From Pseudomonas sp. B28(2017) (GTDB lineage Bacteria > Pseudomonadota > Gammaproteobacteria > Pseudomonadales > Pseudomonadaceae), in NCBI RefSeq assembly GCF_002113025.1, contig NZ_NEJH01000002.1:124001-188000 (forward strand): a stretch of 64,000 bases of DNA. The letters are read 5' to 3'. Position numbers and translations under genes: made by a program. This document shows positions 1 to 9,803 of the stretch, piece by piece; the stretch's first letter is position 1, and the number at the start of each line of letters is the position of its first letter. A model generated the notes under the pieces. The model made no database searches. It was not told the origin of the DNA and worked only from the letters and a program-made list of their open reading frames with translations.

Positions 1-785
1 TTGCCGAAGATCAGAAAGTCCATCACTGCCGTTACCGCCGGCACCAGGTAAAACAGGCTGGTGACATTCACCAGATTGCCTCGAGCAATCAAGCGATACA
101 GCAACAACGTCGCCAGCACCGACACCACCAGCCCCATCCATAGCACCGGCAGGATGAAACCGCTGCCGTGTTCGAAGTGAAATGGCTGGAAGGGTACGAA
201 AACCCCGCACAACAACAGCCCCGCGAGGTACTGTACCGGCAGCGTGCCGAGGGGATTGTCGGTGATGCGTTTCTGCATGATCGAACCGAACGTCATGCTC
301 GCCAGCGCCAGCAAACCGAAAAGCATCCCGGCCAGCGACATCCCGGCCAGTCCGATGCCCTGATAGACCACCATGATCAACCCGGTCAGCCCCAGAGCCA
401 GACCGGACATCCGGCTCCAGGAACGCTGACGTTCCATCAGCACCACGGTGAGAATCGGCTGCACGCCCATGATGGTCGCCATCACCCCGGGCGTGACTTT
501 AAGGTCGAGGGCCAGCAGATAGAAAATCTGATAGGCCCCCAACAACACCACGCCGGTGGCCATCGCATACAGCATCGGTTTGCCGCCCTTGGGTAACTTC
601 AGCTTGAGCAACGGCACCAGCAACACCAGGCCGCAAAGAGCGATGACGAAACGAAACATCAGGAAGGCGAAAGGCGAGGCGTGGGCCAACCCCCATTTGG
701 AGAAAATCGCCCCGCTGCTCCACAGCAGAACGAACAGGCTCGTGGACGCCGCCGCGAGCGCGGACTTTTTTGAAAGGACAAACAT
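1..785 (-). CDS. EamA/DMT-family transporter, partial (C-terminus outside window)
   Basis: The ATG at 785 opens a frame that runs off the left edge without a stop (about 261 codons visible). It starts MFVLSKKSALAAAS and is then almost entirely hydrophobic, with successive membrane segments such as FAFLMFRFVIALCGLVLLV. The early WSSGAIFSKWG stretch is typical of EamA (RhaT/YdcZ-like) exporters, which have ten membrane helices in two repeats. A Shine-Dalgarno AGGTGG lies 7-8 bases upstream of the ATG. The family exports metabolites across the inner membrane, but the substrate cannot be told from sequence. It is not part of the polysaccharide operon that ends at 1148. Confidence 0.85.
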   Translation of the reverse strand, partial: MFVLSKKSALAAASTSLFVLLWSSGAIFSKWGLAHASPFAFLMFRFVIALCGLVLLVPLLKLKLPKGGKPMLYAMATGVVLLGAYQIFYLLALDLKVTPGVMATIMGVQPILTVVLMERQRSWSRMSGLALGLTGLIMVVYQGIGLAGMSLAGMLFGLLALASMTFGSIMQKRITDNPLGTLPVQYLAGLLLCGVFVPFQPFHFEHGSGFILPVLWMGLVVSVLATLLLYRLIARGNLVNVTSLFYLVPAVTAVMDFLIFG

Positions 786-1147
786 GAATACCACCTGTAG
801 TCAGGCAAAAAGCCAACTCAGCCGAAGCTGAAATTCAGTCGTTTTTTCAGGCAGGCAGGGGAACAGCAGAACGCAGCTGATCAGCCCGAAATGCCAACGC
901 CTGGCGGTGAGATCACCGCGCACACTGGCGTGCGACTAACAGGAGGGGGGTAATGACTGATCTGCCCAGGCTGCTGTTTCCCGCACGGCACGACGCCAGC
1001 GTTGACCGCTGAATCGACTACCGCGTTGATGAGGGATGCAGGCATTGGGTTGATCTTCATTTGATGGATGGTCAGATGGTCCGCAAACCATCGAGCGCCG
1101 ACTATAACCAGCGCTCGACACAATTTGCAATGAGCCATGACAAGGAT
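786..1147. other. Intergenic gap at the 3' end of the polysaccharide operon
   Basis: I see no convincing gene in these 362 bases; the short frames here lack ribosome sites and family resemblance. A perfect 8-base inverted repeat TCGAGCGC/GCGCTCGA (1091-1098 and 1111-1118, 12-base loop) lies about 30 bases beyond the stop of the last glycosyltransferase. It could be a weak terminator for the operon, but it is not followed by a T-run. The part nearest 785 must hold the promoter of the EamA gene; I could not assign it. Confidence 0.4.
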
Positions 1148-2389
1148 TTATACCCGTTCGGACTCACGGACAACGTCCCGCAAAATTTCTTCCATTTTGC
1201 TTTGAGAGGCGCTTGCCGAGTAAAACTCACGCACGTGAGCCAACGCATTGCTCCCCATATTCGTGGCGCGCTCAGGATCGTCGCACAGTTCGAGGACTGA
1301 TCGCACCAACGCCTGATCGTCGTCCGGAGAGAAAACCAATCCGGCTCCCGCCAGCGTCATGATCCGCTGTGCCTCACCGCGAACGCCGCAGATTACCGGT
1401 TTGGAGCACGCCATGTAATCCAGCAGTTTGGTCGGAATCGCACCTTCGAACAGAGGAATGTCCTGCAGTGTCACCAGGCAGATATCCGCTGCATTGAGGT
1501 AGGCGCTGGCTTCATGCTTGGGCACCGGATCGAGAAACAGAACGTTGTCCAGCTCCATGGCTTGCGCCATTGCCCTCAAGGGTCGGCTCATCATCCCGTC
1601 ACCAACAAGAACGAATAACACTTGCGGCTGGGACAGCAAGGCCTGGGCAGCCCTGAGCACGACCGCGATGTTGTTTGCCTCCCCGAGCGCACCAAAGTAC
1701 ATGACGACTTTACGATGTGCCCAGTCCATGCGTTGCCGGGTTTGCAGACGCAGTGTTTCATCAGGACGCAGCAAGTCGAAATCGACTCCACAAGTCACCA
1801 GTTCCACCTTGTCGTGTCGCCAGCCGCGATCGCGGATGTTCTGCTGGATACCTTCAGTCAGGGCGACGATGCGCCGGGATCTGTCATATAGCACCCGCTC
1901 GATCCAGCTCATGATCCGGATCAGATGACGATTGCGCAGGATACCCATCTGAACGGCGGACTCAGGCCAGATGTCACGTACTTCCAACACCATGGGAATA
2001 CGGCGCAACTTGCACACCAGCCAGACGGAGAACATCGGGAAAATAGGTGGCGAAGATGCGATCACCACATCCGGACGACTCATGAACAGTAGACCCAGCG
2101 GGCAGGTCAGGGAAAAGGACAGGAAACTCAGCAACCGCCCCAAATAACTTTTATGCAGTTGCGAGTAGGTGTATGTGCGCATGACGTTCACCAGCCCGTC
2201 CCGCTCTGTGCGCATGAGCCGCTTGTACCAGGGACGGACAATCGCCTCGCGACGCATGTACCCGGTTTCACCCGTGACCACGGTAACCTCATGGCCGCGC
2301 TTGGCCAGGAACTGAGTCAGTTCGTAAACCAGCGAATGGCCAGGAGCACCGTGTCCCTGGTAGTACTGGTAAACCATGCAAATCTTCAT
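1148..2389 (-). CDS. GT4 glycosyltransferase, WbuB-like
   Basis: A 413-residue GT-B glycosyltransferase of family GT4. The N-terminal acceptor-binding half opens MKICMVYQYYQ and contains DIWPESAVQMG, a motif of WbuB-type enzymes that build O-antigen repeat units. The C-terminal donor-binding half has VMYFGALGEANN, LVGDGMM and the E-x7-E-like stretch FEGAIPTKLLDYMACSKPVI. It should add one sugar to an undecaprenyl-linked intermediate at the cytoplasmic face of the inner membrane. The ATG overlaps the stop of the upstream glycosyltransferase by four bases (ATGA), so the two are translationally coupled. It is the last gene of the polysaccharide operon. Donor and acceptor are unknown. Confidence 0.85.
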   Translation of the reverse strand: MKICMVYQYYQGHGAPGHSLVYELTQFLAKRGHEVTVVTGETGYMRREAIVRPWYKRLMRTERDGLVNVMRTYTYSQLHKSYLGRLLSFLSFSLTCPLGLLFMSRPDVVIASSPPIFPMFSVWLVCKLRRIPMVLEVRDIWPESAVQMGILRNRHLIRIMSWIERVLYDRSRRIVALTEGIQQNIRDRGWRHDKVELVTCGVDFDLLRPDETLRLQTRQRMDWAHRKVVMYFGALGEANNIAVVLRAAQALLSQPQVLFVLVGDGMMSRPLRAMAQAMELDNVLFLDPVPKHEASAYLNAADICLVTLQDIPLFEGAIPTKLLDYMACSKPVICGVRGEAQRIMTLAGAGLVFSPDDDQALVRSVLELCDDPERATNMGSNALAHVREFYSASASQSKMEEILRDVVRESERV

Positions 2390-3624
2390 CGAAAACGCTC
2401 ATACAGTGTTTGCAGCCGGGCACCTTCGACTTGCCAATCGATCCGTTCACGAACCCTTGAAAGAGTTTCACGCCACACCTGCAATTCGGCACGATCCTGG
2501 AAAAAACTGTCGATGCTGCTTGCCATCGACGGGACACTCGACAAATCCGCCACCTGTCCAATTTCGTTGCCGCTGACAATGCGCCGCAACTCAGGAAGAT
2601 CACTGGCCAGAATCGGCAGCCCGGCAGCGATGAACTCGAAAAGTTTATTGGGCGTGCAATAAAAGTTGTTCAGACAGATCGCCTGGTAAGGAATCACGCC
2701 AGCATCTGCGGCGGCCGTGATCTCCAGCAGGTCCCGTTGCGGCACGGCAGGATGCAGGAACACTCGTCGCTCCAGCCCCAGACGCTTGACCTGGGTGCTG
2801 AGCGCAGCCGCCAATTGCCCATCCCCCAGCAGCACCAGATGCACTGTCTGACATTTGACCAGTGCCATCGCGTTGATCAGTTCCGGCAGATGACGACCTG
2901 CCGAAAATCCCCCCTGAAACAGCAGGACTGCATGGCTGCGATCAATCCCGAAGCGGTCATGCAGGTACCAGGAGCGCGGCCCTGGCGGCAGAGCTCGCTC
3001 AGCGTTGTGAATCACCTGAACGTCATCCAGCTGATAGCGTCGCTCCAGTTCCCCGGCGATCGACGGATTGACAGTGATCACCAAATCACAGGCGCCGATA
3101 TGCCGTTCTTCGATCAGTGCCCAATTGCGCCCCTGAGCCCGGCTGAACTCCTGTTCGCAATACAACTCGTGACTGTCGTACACCAGCTTCGCCGAAAACT
3201 CGGTGGCCAGCGCCCGCCCTACTGCAAGCATCGGTAAATCGTGAGCCACCACTACGTCAGCCCGCATCTGCCGAGCCTGATCGAAAAACAGGCGCAGGTA
3301 GAAACGCTCCTGATCGACCAGAAAACGCCAGGCCATCGCTTTGAGCAGGCGCATGACGCCGCCATTCATACTCAAATAGCGGCGTACGAACCGATACATC
3401 GACAACACCCGGTTCTCACGAATCGCTGTTTGCGAGGCGGCCTGCCCGACACGACAAACCCGGGGGTCATCTTCAGCCGGTGCATCCAGGGGCATTGCCA
3501 GAATGCGTACTTGCCAACCAGCCTCCTCCAGGCTGTCAGCCTGAAGAAGAATGCGCCGGTCAATTTGCCGATCATTGCACAGCATAAGAATCGAACGGTT
3601 GGAGCCAGTGCCGTCAGCGGGCAT
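2386..3624 (-). CDS. GT4 glycosyltransferase
   Basis: A GT-B fold glycosyltransferase of about 412 residues. The frame is open further upstream, but alignment with the paralogue at 9803-11164 places the beginning near MPADGTGSN at 3624 (ATG at 3636 is the alternative); both overlap the end of the asnB-like gene. Shared features with the paralogue are ILMLCNDRQIDRR, VYDSHELYCEQ, LLFQGGFS and NKLFEFIAAGLPILASDLPELRR, the donor-site signature. It probably transfers one sugar of the repeat unit in the cytoplasm. It is coupled to the next gene by an ATGA overlap at 2386-2389. The specific linkage cannot be inferred. Confidence 0.83.
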   Translation of the reverse strand: MPADGTGSNRSILMLCNDRQIDRRILLQADSLEEAGWQVRILAMPLDAPAEDDPRVCRVGQAASQTAIRENRVLSMYRFVRRYLSMNGGVMRLLKAMAWRFLVDQERFYLRLFFDQARQMRADVVVAHDLPMLAVGRALATEFSAKLVYDSHELYCEQEFSRAQGRNWALIEERHIGACDLVITVNPSIAGELERRYQLDDVQVIHNAERALPPGPRSWYLHDRFGIDRSHAVLLFQGGFSAGRHLPELINAMALVKCQTVHLVLLGDGQLAAALSTQVKRLGLERRVFLHPAVPQRDLLEITAAADAGVIPYQAICLNNFYCTPNKLFEFIAAGLPILASDLPELRRIVSGNEIGQVADLSSVPSMASSIDSFFQDRAELQVWRETLSRVRERIDWQVEGARLQTLYERFR

Positions 3625-5533
3625 TGAGCGCAGCATCCCCGTCGATAAAGTTACGATGCCAAAGTTCCAGGCACAGCAGTCCCCACACCACACGACCGAA
3701 CTCACGCTCGTTGTCGAGGGCCGCTTCTACCGCTTCGACGTTGTACAAACCGCGCTGACGTGCACGATCAGACAGCAGCGTATCGCGCACGAAGTCGCGA
3801 GCCACACCTTTGGTCCAGGCCGCCAAAGGCGTCGGGAAACCCATCTTGTCCTTGCGATCGAAGATTTGCTGCGGAACGATGTTGCGCACCGACTCTTTGA
3901 ACAAATGCTTCATGCGTCCGCCCGCGAACTTGATGTTCGGAGGAACACGCGCCATGAACTCTACGATACGGTGATCCAGCAGCGGAACCCGCGACTCGAT
4001 AGAGGCGGCCATGCTGGTGCGATCCTCAACGTGCAGTAACGCCGGCATGGAGCCTTTGAGGTCAAAGTAAGTCATTTGGTTGACCAGCGAATGCAGCCCT
4101 TCGTGATTGAAGATCTTCTGGTACGCCTCGAACGGCGAGTAACCCTTGTCGAAAACCCCTTGGTTGAAAAGGTGGGACATGCCTTCGCTGCGGTCGATCA
4201 GGCGGAAGTAGCGCTGATCGGCCGACGAAAACAAGCCCTCGCGCCACAACCCTTGAAGCATCGGCTGATACGTCTTGAGCAGCGGCAAGTTAGGGATGAG
4301 CGACTCCAGCGACACCGCGTAACGATGCTGATTCGACGTTTCGTTGATCGCACCGGACAAACATTTTTCGAGGTAGGCGGCCATGTAGCGGGCGTAGCCG
4401 ACGAACAGTTCATCACCGCCCTGCCCGCCCAGTACGACCTTCACCTGCTCACCCGCCAGGCGCGACACGTAGTACTGCGGAATGACACCCGGACCCGCCA
4501 GCGGCTCGTCCATGTAGTGCATCAGCTTCGGCAGCATATCGGGCAGTTCATTACCCGGAATGTAGATCTCGTTGTAATTGGTGCCGGCAAAGGCTGACAC
4601 AGCCTTGGCGTGTCCTGTTTCGTCGAATTGCGGCCCCTCACGGAAAGCCCCGGTGAATGTTTTCAGTTGCTCGCCACCCAGCATTCTGGATGCCAGGCAA
4701 ACCACCGCACTGGAATCCAGACCACCTGAAAGGTGCGCACCCAATGGAACGTCGGAGCGCAGGTGCATGCGCACGGAATCTTCGATCAGTGCCGCCAGGT
4801 TATCGACGAAGTAGCGCTCATCATGGCTTTCATCGATATCGAATTGCAGGTCCCAGTACTGGCTCGTCTTGACCTTGAGCTGATTGCCCTCGAACCAGGC
4901 GTTGAGGTGATGGCCCGGCTCAAGTTTTTGCACACCTTTGAACAGCGTTTTTTCGTTGAGGCAGAACTGGAACGTCAGGTAATCCTGAAGACCATCGGAG
5001 TTCGATTCGGCCTTCACGCTACCGTCGGCAAACAGCGCCTTGATCTCGGAAGCGAAACTTAATTTGCGACCATCGAAGTGGTAGTAGAACGGCTTGATGC
5101 CGATCCGATCCCGAGCACAGAACAGACGTTGTTCGGCGCGATCCCAGATCGCAAAGGCAAACATGCCCAACAGACGATCAACACAACGCTCGCCCCACTC
5201 GTGAAACGCATAGAGCAGCACTTCGGTATCCGAGTAACTGTGCAGCGGGTGGCCACGACCAATCAGCTCACGGCGCAATTCCAGATAGTTGTAGATCGCA
5301 CCGTTAAACACGATTGTGTAGCGACCATCTTCCGTCGTCATCGGTTGCTTGCCGTGCTCCGGGTCGATGATCGCAAGGCGTCGGTGCCCCAACGCCACGG
5401 GACGTGCAGGGTCCAGCCAGACGCCGTCACCGTCGGGACCGCGGTGGCGGATGGCGTCCATCATTGCCATGACACTGTTTTTTAACTCACCGGGTGAGCC
5501 GGCGGTTGTCAGAATCCCCGAAATCCCACACAT
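3614..5533 (-). CDS. AsnB-like glutamine-dependent amidotransferase of the polysaccharide locus
   Basis: A 639-residue class II glutamine amidotransferase of asparagine-synthase type. The mature N-terminus is Cys2 (MCGISGI), the glutaminase nucleophile, followed by RHRGPDG and AIYNYLELR. The synthase half begins near residue 220, with the ATP pyrophosphatase loop LSGGLDSSAVV. In O-antigen loci such enzymes (for example WbpS in P. aeruginosa O6, WbtH in Francisella) are linked to converting uronic acid carboxylates to carboxamides. The neighbouring ManNAc3NAcA genes provide such a carboxylate, so I infer sugar amidation rather than asparagine supply. The 58-base gap upstream (5534-5591) is extremely AT-rich and might hold an internal promoter. 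Ribosome site AGGGA precedes the ATG. Confidence 0.85.
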   Translation of the reverse strand: MCGISGILTTAGSPGELKNSVMAMMDAIRHRGPDGDGVWLDPARPVALGHRRLAIIDPEHGKQPMTTEDGRYTIVFNGAIYNYLELRRELIGRGHPLHSYSDTEVLLYAFHEWGERCVDRLLGMFAFAIWDRAEQRLFCARDRIGIKPFYYHFDGRKLSFASEIKALFADGSVKAESNSDGLQDYLTFQFCLNEKTLFKGVQKLEPGHHLNAWFEGNQLKVKTSQYWDLQFDIDESHDERYFVDNLAALIEDSVRMHLRSDVPLGAHLSGGLDSSAVVCLASRMLGGEQLKTFTGAFREGPQFDETGHAKAVSAFAGTNYNEIYIPGNELPDMLPKLMHYMDEPLAGPGVIPQYYVSRLAGEQVKVVLGGQGGDELFVGYARYMAAYLEKCLSGAINETSNQHRYAVSLESLIPNLPLLKTYQPMLQGLWREGLFSSADQRYFRLIDRSEGMSHLFNQGVFDKGYSPFEAYQKIFNHEGLHSLVNQMTYFDLKGSMPALLHVEDRTSMAASIESRVPLLDHRIVEFMARVPPNIKFAGGRMKHLFKESVRNIVPQQIFDRKDKMGFPTPLAAWTKGVARDFVRDTLLSDRARQRGLYNVEAVEAALDNEREFGRVVWGLLCLELWHRNFIDGDAALNAR

Positions 5534-5591
5534 ACATTTCCCTGTTCAAAAATATAAAAATAAGAATAATTTATTTAACAAGAACGACTGA

Positions 5592-8500
5592 TCAGATCGC
5601 CACCAAGCTATAACCACTCACCGTCATAAACATATACTTAGGATCGACATAATCATGAAGTATGCTTATCTTGGCTTCCGTGGACTTAGCCGTAAATTTT
5701 ATCTCCATTGGAGGCGTGGTCTTTTTTGAAAAATCGAACCGGTGCGAAAATTTCGAAGTGACATCTCCATCAATAACAATGGAAACATCAAAAAACGGGG
5801 CAGCACCATCTATGTTACCAAACAGGTCTTTTGGTCGAACAGAAAACAAATAATTCTTACCTGGCGTCAGCTTGTTTAACGTCCACTCCTGATTTTGATT
5901 AGTAGAACCCGCACCGATAAAATTAGCCCCTTGCATGGCAGGGCCAAACCCTTTTTCGGTGATTTCTGCGTGACTACCAAATGCCATTTTCAGTGGAAAA
6001 GTCATTGGCTTATCCGGCCCACTCACACCTGAAGGGTTGGCTTTGGTAAAAATATTCTTTCCCGTAAAAGCCGCCAGGCCCAACCGAGTTGTTTTATGTC
6101 GCACACGAACAAATTTAAACCGTTTATAGGCGTCTTGCACCTCAGCAAAAGACAATGGTACCGTCGAATTTTGCCAAGTATAGTAAGCATTGTAGGTCGG
6201 ATCATATAAATGCCAGGCATCGCCAAATTTCAACTCAGCGACAGCATGACCATCGTTTTTAGGGTAATTCAGAAGACTAATCACCCGCCCCTCTATCCCT
6301 TGAGCTGCGGCTAATGCCAGCAGGGTATTTGTAAAACTTCCACAAGCCCCAATGCGTTCGCTGACAGTTGCATCTGGTGTGTTTTCGCTTGCAACACCGA
6401 CACCAAAGCCAGAAATATACTCCATGAACTTCATTACTTTTTCATGATCAGTATTTGCACCAACCGATAGTTTATCAGAAAGTTTTTTCATAGATAAACT
6501 GATCGACTGATGAAATATGCGCAAAGGGTTTGCAGGATCCTCGGCGGATAGAAAAAACTTCGAGTTATTCAGATCAGCGCTAGCAGCCTGAGGCAAAACA
6601 ACAGGCGTAGCCTTGATTTCGATGAGGCGCAAGAGTAAACGTGGCTGCCCCGAAAAACCAGAGAACTCAAGCTTCATATGTTGAAATGCTTGAGCACCAC
6701 TGAATTTAAAACTATAAGGCTTATCCGAACTCGAAACAGCATTAGAGAATACTTCTAGCGTATCTCCATGCTCATCAAGCAAATGGATCTTAACGTTTGC
6801 AGGGTAGTTACTTTTATTTTCCCACTGAAGTTTCAGAACACCATCCTTGATCGGGCTCGACATCTTCAAATTCACAAATGCTGACTGCTCACCCTCGATT
6901 CCCGCAACATAATCATTGCTCGGGTTACCATCCAGCGCATTCGAAAAACTGAAGTTCGCATAGGTGTCGGAAGCCGCTTCAACAGACGCAGAAATCACCT
7001 CTGCCTCGTCATCCTCCTGAGGTTCAATAATCACTGGTTTATTAGCAGCCTTGGCATCCAGAAAATATTTCTGGCGCTCAGCGTATTGTTGAAAAAACCA
7101 ATCATTGGAAATATCTGCAATTCGCTTTAACTGTTCAACCTCGAAAACCTGATAGTCAGCCCCCTTGTACCATCCCATATCTTGAGGACGTACTTCGAAA
7201 ACAGCCTCTTTCCACTGCTGATCCCCAACCATCGTCAGCAGACCGCCGCGCAATGGTACGAACGAGAGTACATTTCCTTCATTCAAGGCTTGCAGCTTGA
7301 TATTGAAATGACCGGGTGCAACATCCTTGTATTTCACAATCAGCCGGTGTGGCTGCACGTCAAAATAACTTGTGAACTCCCGCTGCGGCAGCTCTGCAAA
7401 AAAATATGCGTTATGGCGAGTACCACCCGAAACCGCTGTCGAGTTGTTTTTATAACCGTCCACAAAACCGCGCACAGAACGTTGATCGACGACTGTAGAA
7501 GGGAGCCACTCAGAGCCGGAGATTCGGGTACCACCCTCAAAGGCGCTGTCCTTCCCGAGCTCCAGTTTCACACTCTTCTGAAATTGCGGAGCCAACAGCT
7601 GAATTTCTTCGATCAATGGTGAGCTTTCGCCGTCAATCCAATCCAATTGAAAGAGCAGTTCTTTCTTGGGATTCAGGTCATATCGCATCCAATAGCCAGT
7701 GTCGAACTGATTCAATTCAGTCCGAAGAGTATCAATACCAGAATCTGCAATAGCATTGATCCTGGCACTATTCAGCAGTTTCGCAGCGTTCTTCAGCCCT
7801 GGAATACTGATCAAATGAGCATTGAGCACATGCGTTGCATTAGGCACTTCTTCAAAGTAAGGCTGCCCGGCACGATTGACAGAGGATACTCCGCCGTCCT
7901 TGACACTTACCGTATAAGCATTGGCTACTTTTTCGATCAGAGCAGGTATTTTCGAAGAGCTGTCAGGTTTTGAGTGTGCAGTGCTGAGAGCTTCAAGCAC
8001 GTAAGCTTGACTAAACGCCGAAGGCCAGTTTGCCTTGGTCGTCACGTCGTTATACGTGTTCTCGAAATTAAACAGATAAGTGACCGCAGAAGACGGGAGT
8101 TTCACTTGATGATGAGGCGAGAGAAACCAATCCAGCGCAGATTTACTCTTCACCAGGTTCTTATCTACTCCCCGATAGCCACCCTGCCCCACTGCCTCAG
8201 GCTGCAGATACTGTCGAGCAACAATAAATGGGGAATAAACAGGCTCACCAGGGTCGGATGCCGGATCATAACTTCCATCCTTCAGATACTTGGTTTTTTC
8301 GCTTGCACGCCACTGCATCACTACCCCATCCTTATCCAAAGAAAAGATTGGCAGCATAGGCGACTGACTTGGCACTTTATGCGCTGTTTGCTCTACAACC
8401 TTATATTCAGAGTCTTTTTTCCGAACATTAAGATAACCAGTGGCAACGTCGCTCCACTTCTGCAGCGACGGGCGAATCAATGCAAGCTTTTGAAGGTACT

Positions 8501-9803
8501 CTGCGTGTTTTTTCGCATAAGTATCTCCCACCCAATAGCCTAGATTTTCTGGCTTTACCGCGACCTTCCACTGACGCCATTGGCCAGAGCCACTCAACAA
8601 CAGATCCGAATCAGGCAAGTTCTTGAAGGTATCGCTGCCAGGAGCGATAGAACGCATTTGTACAGCAATATTCCCTGGGGACGCGTCAAGATACTCGACA
8701 CTTAGTTCTAACCGACGTGTCCTGAGGTTATTAGTCCATTTCGCTGGAAGCGCCATGTAAAAGTAGCTGTAAGGCGCAACCATTTTTCCATCAGAATCAG
8801 CAGGCTCCTTTTCACCCATTACAGACTTGAGCTTACGAACACTACGCCCGTCTACTGTTTCAATTTGCCCCCAGTCATTACCGGCGATTCTCAGAGAACC
8901 TTCACCATCGCCTGCTCCCCCCACATCCAGAACTGCATTCTTGCCAGTTTCTGGGTCACTCAGGGTAATCTTGTCAATTGCCAGTTCCGGGTTAGCGAAG
9001 CCATAGGGGTTTGCCAGACGAAAAAGCTGTTCATCTTTTTTTGCATTCAAGTCATAACGCAACCAATAAGATGCGTCGTACAAAGGCAACCAACGCTCCA
9101 GAGTATTGGCGCCTTTATCAAACCACTTTGTATAAACCGAGTCTCCGGTAACCTCAGCCAACTCTCGCAATGCGAGAAGGACCCGCATATGACCATTAAG
9201 GATATGTGATGGATTATTTATAGACGAAGGGATTTCTTCAAACCAGATATCATCGCCCGAAGTGAAAAGAAAACCGCCGCTTTTCAGTGGAACAAACAAT
9301 GACTCTGCAGCTTTCCGTGCGGCAGCCAGACTTTTCTCGTCACCTGTTTTCTTCCAGTCAGCAAGAAGAGCCTGAATGCCAGTAGCCTGAGCAAACGCAC
9401 TATCCCATGGAGCTTTTATGCTGACGTCATTGTAGGTACTGTCGAATTTATATAACCAAACCCACTGCCCCTGTGGGTTTTTCTTTAAATTATCGACCAG
9501 CCATTTAACATTCGCCTTGAATTTACTATCGTCTGGCTTTAGTCCCAACGAAGGATCATAGTCCTCCACCCCGGCATAGGCGAGTGCATACAAAGCGGTC
9601 CAGGCTGGGTGATTGACCATACCAAGTCCCTTGATATTGAGTAAAGGTATGCCATTTTCATCAACCGAATGTGCTGCTCGATCAACATCTGTCTGGCTGC
9701 TCAATACTTCAGCAGCCGAGCTTACGCCATAAGGCAAGCACAAACCAACACAAATAAATAGCGCAAGCATTCCACGACTTGAATATTTGAAAAGCGATGA
9801 CAT
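5592..9803 (-). CDS. Exported tandem glucuronyl-C5-epimerase-like / transglutaminase-like fusion protein
   Basis: A 1403-residue protein with an N-terminal signal peptide (hydrophobic core LALFICVGLCLPYGV, then SSAAE), so it should act in the periplasm or outside. Two copies of a D-glucuronyl C5-epimerase C-terminal-like domain lie at about residues 95-265 and 560-715. Each has the same order of landmarks: F(D/E)(S/N)TYNDV, a W-S-AF-QA stretch, (F/Y)FEE(I/V)P, HILNGH or HVLNAH, and YW(L/M)RYDLN. Beta-rich spacers follow each. Around 1120-1220 there is a transglutaminase core with GACGSFTN (Cys), DGHAVAEL (His) and HLYDPTYN (Asp). A beta-rich C-terminus ends the protein. The ATG shares one base with the upstream stop (TGATG). 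GC content is clearly below that of the wbp genes, suggesting separate acquisition. The activities are inferred, and either epimerase copy could be non-catalytic. Confidence 0.75.
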   Translation of the reverse strand: MSSLFKYSSRGMLALFICVGLCLPYGVSSAAEVLSSQTDVDRAAHSVDENGIPLLNIKGLGMVNHPAWTALYALAYAGVEDYDPSLGLKPDDSKFKANVKWLVDNLKKNPQGQWVWLYKFDSTYNDVSIKAPWDSAFAQATGIQALLADWKKTGDEKSLAAARKAAESLFVPLKSGGFLFTSGDDIWFEEIPSSINNPSHILNGHMRVLLALRELAEVTGDSVYTKWFDKGANTLERWLPLYDASYWLRYDLNAKKDEQLFRLANPYGFANPELAIDKITLSDPETGKNAVLDVGGAGDGEGSLRIAGNDWGQIETVDGRSVRKLKSVMGEKEPADSDGKMVAPYSYFYMALPAKWTNNLRTRRLELSVEYLDASPGNIAVQMRSIAPGSDTFKNLPDSDLLLSGSGQWRQWKVAVKPENLGYWVGDTYAKKHAEYLQKLALIRPSLQKWSDVATGYLNVRKKDSEYKVVEQTAHKVPSQSPMLPIFSLDKDGVVMQWRASEKTKYLKDGSYDPASDPGEPVYSPFIVARQYLQPEAVGQGGYRGVDKNLVKSKSALDWFLSPHHQVKLPSSAVTYLFNFENTYNDVTTKANWPSAFSQAYVLEALSTAHSKPDSSSKIPALIEKVANAYTVSVKDGGVSSVNRAGQPYFEEVPNATHVLNAHLISIPGLKNAAKLLNSARINAIADSGIDTLRTELNQFDTGYWMRYDLNPKKELLFQLDWIDGESSPLIEEIQLLAPQFQKSVKLELGKDSAFEGGTRISGSEWLPSTVVDQRSVRGFVDGYKNNSTAVSGGTRHNAYFFAELPQREFTSYFDVQPHRLIVKYKDVAPGHFNIKLQALNEGNVLSFVPLRGGLLTMVGDQQWKEAVFEVRPQDMGWYKGADYQVFEVEQLKRIADISNDWFFQQYAERQKYFLDAKAANKPVIIEPQEDDEAEVISASVEAASDTYANFSFSNALDGNPSNDYVAGIEGEQSAFVNLKMSSPIKDGVLKLQWENKSNYPANVKIHLLDEHGDTLEVFSNAVSSSDKPYSFKFSGAQAFQHMKLEFSGFSGQPRLLLRLIEIKATPVVLPQAASADLNNSKFFLSAEDPANPLRIFHQSISLSMKKLSDKLSVGANTDHEKVMKFMEYISGFGVGVASENTPDATVSERIGACGSFTNTLLALAAAQGIEGRVISLLNYPKNDGHAVAELKFGDAWHLYDPTYNAYYTWQNSTVPLSFAEVQDAYKRFKFVRVRHKTTRLGLAAFTGKNIFTKANPSGVSGPDKPMTFPLKMAFGSHAEITEKGFGPAMQGANFIGAGSTNQNQEWTLNKLTPGKNYLFSVRPKDLFGNIDGAAPFFDVSIVIDGDVTSKFSHRFDFSKKTTPPMEIKFTAKSTEAKISILHDYVDPKYMFMTVSGYSLVAI

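Noticed and set aside
881..1300. Short open frames in the gap after the polysaccharide operon
   Set aside because: No ribosome sites, no family resemblance and mutual overlap in several frames.
3614..5533. AsnB-like gene as part of an exosortase/PEP-CTERM system
   Set aside because: Such systems have AsnB-like genes, but I see no exosortase, PEP-CTERM protein or typical partners. The ABC O-antigen context explains it better.
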